This document shows, one piece after another, positions 19,636 to 22,500 of a stretch of 22,500 bases of DNA; within the stretch, counting starts at the first letter, position 1, and each line of letters starts with the position of its first letter. The notes below the pieces were generated by a model. That model saw only the letters and a list, made by a program, of their open reading frames with translations, searched no databases and was not told the origin of the DNA. Origin of the DNA: Halocaridina rubra (lineage: Eukaryota; Arthropoda; Malacostraca; Decapoda; Atyidae); NCBI GenBank assembly GCA_037179515.1, contig JAXCGZ010002284.1, positions 17,501 to 40,000 on the forward strand, read 5' to 3'. The position numbers and the translations under genes were made by a program.

Positions 19636-19881
19636 TTAGTGATACTTATCATACCTGTCCTTAAAACTATGGATTGAGATAGCATTAACTACCTCCTCGC
19701 TTAGCGAATTCCAATTATCAACTACTCTTACACTGAAAAAGTATTTCCTTACATCCTGCGAAGAAGTTTTCTTACGAAGCTTCAAACTATGACCTCTAGT
19801 TCTAGAGCCAGCCATATCAAAATATCGATCCCTATCCACTCTATCATAACCATGAAGGAATTTAAAGACTGTCACCATATC
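19636..19881 (-). pseudogene. Non-LTR retrotransposon reverse-transcriptase ORF, C-terminal fragment
   Basis: About 81 codons ending in TAA. TVFKFLHGYDRVDRDRYFDM, TRGHSLKLRKK, DVRKYFFSVRVVDNWNSL, and SFKDRYDKY are the typical C-terminal tail of arthropod LINE reverse transcriptases (CR1/Jockey-like pattern: FK.L.G.D, TRGH..KL, R..FFS.RVV..WN.L, F..RLDK). Everything N-terminal, including the catalytic YADD region and the endonuclease, is missing; the frame stops being coherent where the GT/GA array begins (19883). A likely 3'UTR follows on the minus strand (19560-19635) with a hairpin GGGAAAGAGC/GCTC..TTCCC. A 5'-truncated, dead copy. Confidence 0.88.
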
Positions 19882-19882
19882 C

Positions 19883-20300
<418 letters not shown>

Positions 20301-21171
20301 AAAAATTGAGATAGATACATAGATAGATAGAATACATATAGATAAATTGAAAGTTAGTTAGTCGCTGCTCTTTAATTATTGAATGAATACTTATATATTT
20401 ACATATTAGCAAAAGAAATGAAATGATAAAGTAATATCCTATAAGGGATCACAGAGACTATTAAATCATTGCATAACATCCTTTTATTATTAAATAGGTA
20501 GATAAATAAATACATAAATCGGGAAAGAAATAGACATATAGCCAGAAGGGATAATAACATATACAGAATAATAAAAAGAAATGAATAACTAATTTATAAT
20601 AAAGTGATTTATCGGATAAATAATGAATGTAATTTAGATAAGGCTAAAAATGATGATATGTATATCGGGATGGATAGAGGGGCACACATATCGACAGAAT
20701 TAGATAGATGGATTCAAGGCTGGATAGACAGATAGATTGATAAGAGGAAATAGATAGGACAAAATGAGATATTGCCCTTCCATCGAGTTTTTAGATGAAA
20801 ACTTTCCATGTTATGTAAGTAATAAAAGAGACTTCTATGAAATCTTTTAGTGGTATAGTTTTCCTATAAAACGAAAACGCACTCGCACACATACAGACAT
20901 AAATACATACGCATGCACATACTAAAACGACCTTGCACTTTGGCCAGAGCAACTAAAATTATGAGAAGAGACAAGTTTAAATGAATTAGATGCATTATTT
21001 ATTTATTTATTTATATTTTTGTATACTTATACAGAATGTCTTCGTTCCTTTTGCTTTCTCTTCCCAACGACACTCGTGGCTTCTTACACACCTAATTAAG
21101 TTCCATTTACTATAGGCATATATAATTGTGAGTTAAGCACATTATTAAATATGGAAATATGAACATACAAT
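20301..21171. other. AT-rich sequence with scattered GATA units, no gene seen
   Basis: GATA/TAGA units at 20303-20345 and 20690-20760; TTTA units at 20996-21014. No coding frame. Confidence 0.65.
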
Positions 21172-21250
21172 TGCCCCTCTGGAGTCGAACCTACAGCACA
21201 AAGACAAACCATCAGTGTACTTGAGGCGTTACCGACTGCACCACTGAAGG
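21172..21250 (-). mobile_element. tRNA-like sequence (SINE head), T1
   Basis: Minus strand: A box TGGTGCAGTCGGTAACGC (near-perfect TRGYNNAGYNGG) and B box AGGTTCGACTCC (perfect), correctly spaced. The acceptor and T stems do not pair, so it is not a working tRNA; a tRNA-derived retroposon or tRNA pseudogene is the likely origin. Confidence 0.7.
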
Positions 21251-21493
21251 TAGTTTTATTAATTTTTTACATGTAAGCAAACTGTCTGATCATTTTTTTT
21301 TCTTCATATATTTGAGCGGATTGAAGCTTTAATTTTATTCCTTATGTGCATCAAATATTGGAGAGCCTATTACACTAATGACCCCATACATCTAGTGCCA
21401 TATTTCTTGAACATAATGTATTAAAAGGGACAACTAAGCCCACTTAGACGCGCCATTACTCTCTCCAGTCTTGCTATGAGAACTTGTACGATC

Positions 21494-21562
21494 CACCGTG
21501 GTGATTTGAACTTTGGGCTTTCTGGGTGAAAAGTAGACGTTACATCCACTGAGCTACTTCAT
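21494..21562 (-). mobile_element. tRNA-like sequence (SINE head), T2
   Basis: Minus strand: A box TAGCTCAGTGGATGTAACG and degenerate B box AGTTCAAATCACC. The T stem is lost. The A box differs from T1 and T3, so the tRNA of origin may differ. Confidence 0.65.
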
Positions 21563-21644
21563 AAATTGCGTTGATATGAATGTAAAATTTCTCTCTTAAT
21601 AGTCATATGAATTATGTAAATAAACATAACATATATTTCAGTCT

Positions 21645-21700
21645 CAGACGAGGATTCGAACTTACAAACACTTCTAGTAAGCGATCACTTTGGAAAAGGT
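21645..21700 (-). mobile_element. tRNA-like sequence (SINE head), T3
   Basis: Minus strand: perfect B box AGTTCGAATCC (21652-21662) with AAAGTGATCGCTTAC upstream as a decayed A box. More decayed than T1. Confidence 0.5.
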
Positions 21701-22027
21701 TCAAATGACTGTACTGTAGATGGTGAAATAGAATTAGGTTTCCTAACTTTACTGAATGATTAATAGATAAAACATACTGTAATTTTTATTTGAATAATTA
21801 TATTCTTTGGTCTTTTAGGTTGTACCTGAAATATAGGCTCAAATGGAGGATATATACCTTAGGATTTTATTAATTGCGTTGTATCAAAATTTTTCTAAGC
21901 TCTAACCTAACCTAATATTTTAACAGCAGTCACGCCTTTTTAACTTACTGTGATTAATAACTTCTCCAGGTGTTCATTTTCAGGGTCTTTTTCTTCAGTT
22001 GATCTTATAAAAGTAATGTCTCATATT
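21701..22027. other. AT-rich, no gene seen
   Basis: Contains CTAACCTAACCTAA at about 21902-21915, two and a half copies of the arthropod telomere unit complement (AACCT), probably by chance. Confidence 0.6.
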
Positions 22028-22301
<274 letters not shown>

Positions 22302-22500
22302 AAAATCTGTTCTGAAACAGTTTAGCATATTATTACACCAGTATTTTGACCTCAGTACCTTGGTGAATGGAGGATAGATCAAGTTGAAAATGGTTGATAT
22401 AAATTTTTTTTCGAAGATAAGGTATCATCTTTTTTATCTTAAATTTCTGAAAAGCTCGTCGAAATATCGAAAAAATTTCAGTCATGAATCAGATCCAATT
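22302..22500. other. No feature seen
   Basis: AT-rich unique sequence to the window end. Confidence 0.6.

Noticed and set aside
21172..21250. Functional tRNA gene
   Set aside because: A and B boxes are good, but acceptor and T-stem bases do not pair.
21902..21915. Interstitial telomere repeat (AACCT)n
   Set aside because: Only two and a half units, which chance can give in AT-rich DNA.

Overview
The window reads as AT-rich, repeat-laden arthropod nuclear DNA, most likely from a decapod crustacean (shrimp, crab or relative). The reasons are GT-AG introns of about 110-420 bp, an invertebrate-type UNC5 gene, a very high density of di-, tri- and tetranucleotide microsatellites, and retroposons of the kind common in malacostracan genomes. 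The taxonomic call is inference. Nothing looks bacterial or viral.

There is one clear protein-coding gene. Positions 2539-6274 (+) carry the 3' part of Unc5, the netrin receptor. Nine coding exons encode the transmembrane segment, a long tyrosine/serine-rich linker, the ZU5 domain, the UPA domain and the C-terminal death domain, ending at TGA 6272-6274. All nine exons join in frame: 2000 nt, or 666 residues counting the alanine split across the first junction. The Ig and thrombospondin exons lie upstream of the window. A possible 48-nt juxtamembrane exon sits at 57-104, and its phase fits the transmembrane exon. The 2.4-kb intron between them is filled by a degenerate 23-bp minisatellite and large microsatellites. 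The 3'UTR probably runs to about 6.92 kb or 7.91 kb; the distal poly(A) signal is preceded by a Pumilio-type site.

From about 8 kb to the end I find no convincing host gene. This part is a repeat landscape: (i) two copies (10059-10274, 15611-15820) of a ~210-bp, almost fully palindromic MITE with TA target duplications, one of them inserted into one unit of a ~30-bp tandem duplication whose other unit preserves the empty site; (ii) two copies of a tRNA-derived SINE in opposite orientation (13175-13325 minus; 15142-15323 plus), each flanked by a 15-16 bp target-site duplication; (iii) three decayed tRNA-like sequences on the minus strand within 550 bp (21.17-21.70 kb) and a further one at 8.1 kb; (iv) a ~50-bp dispersed repeat in at least five units between 12.7 and 16.7 kb; (v) the 3' end of a non-LTR retrotransposon reverse-transcriptase ORF (19636-19881 minus); (vi) a 1.3-kb almost pure pyrimidine tract (17.37-18.69 kb); and (vii) many microsatellites, several arranged as large inverted repeats.

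The strongest candidates for something not already described are the MITE pair with its in-window empty site, the SINE pair with intact duplications, the ~50-bp dispersed unit and the candidate Unc5 juxtamembrane microexon. I see no novel multi-gene system.
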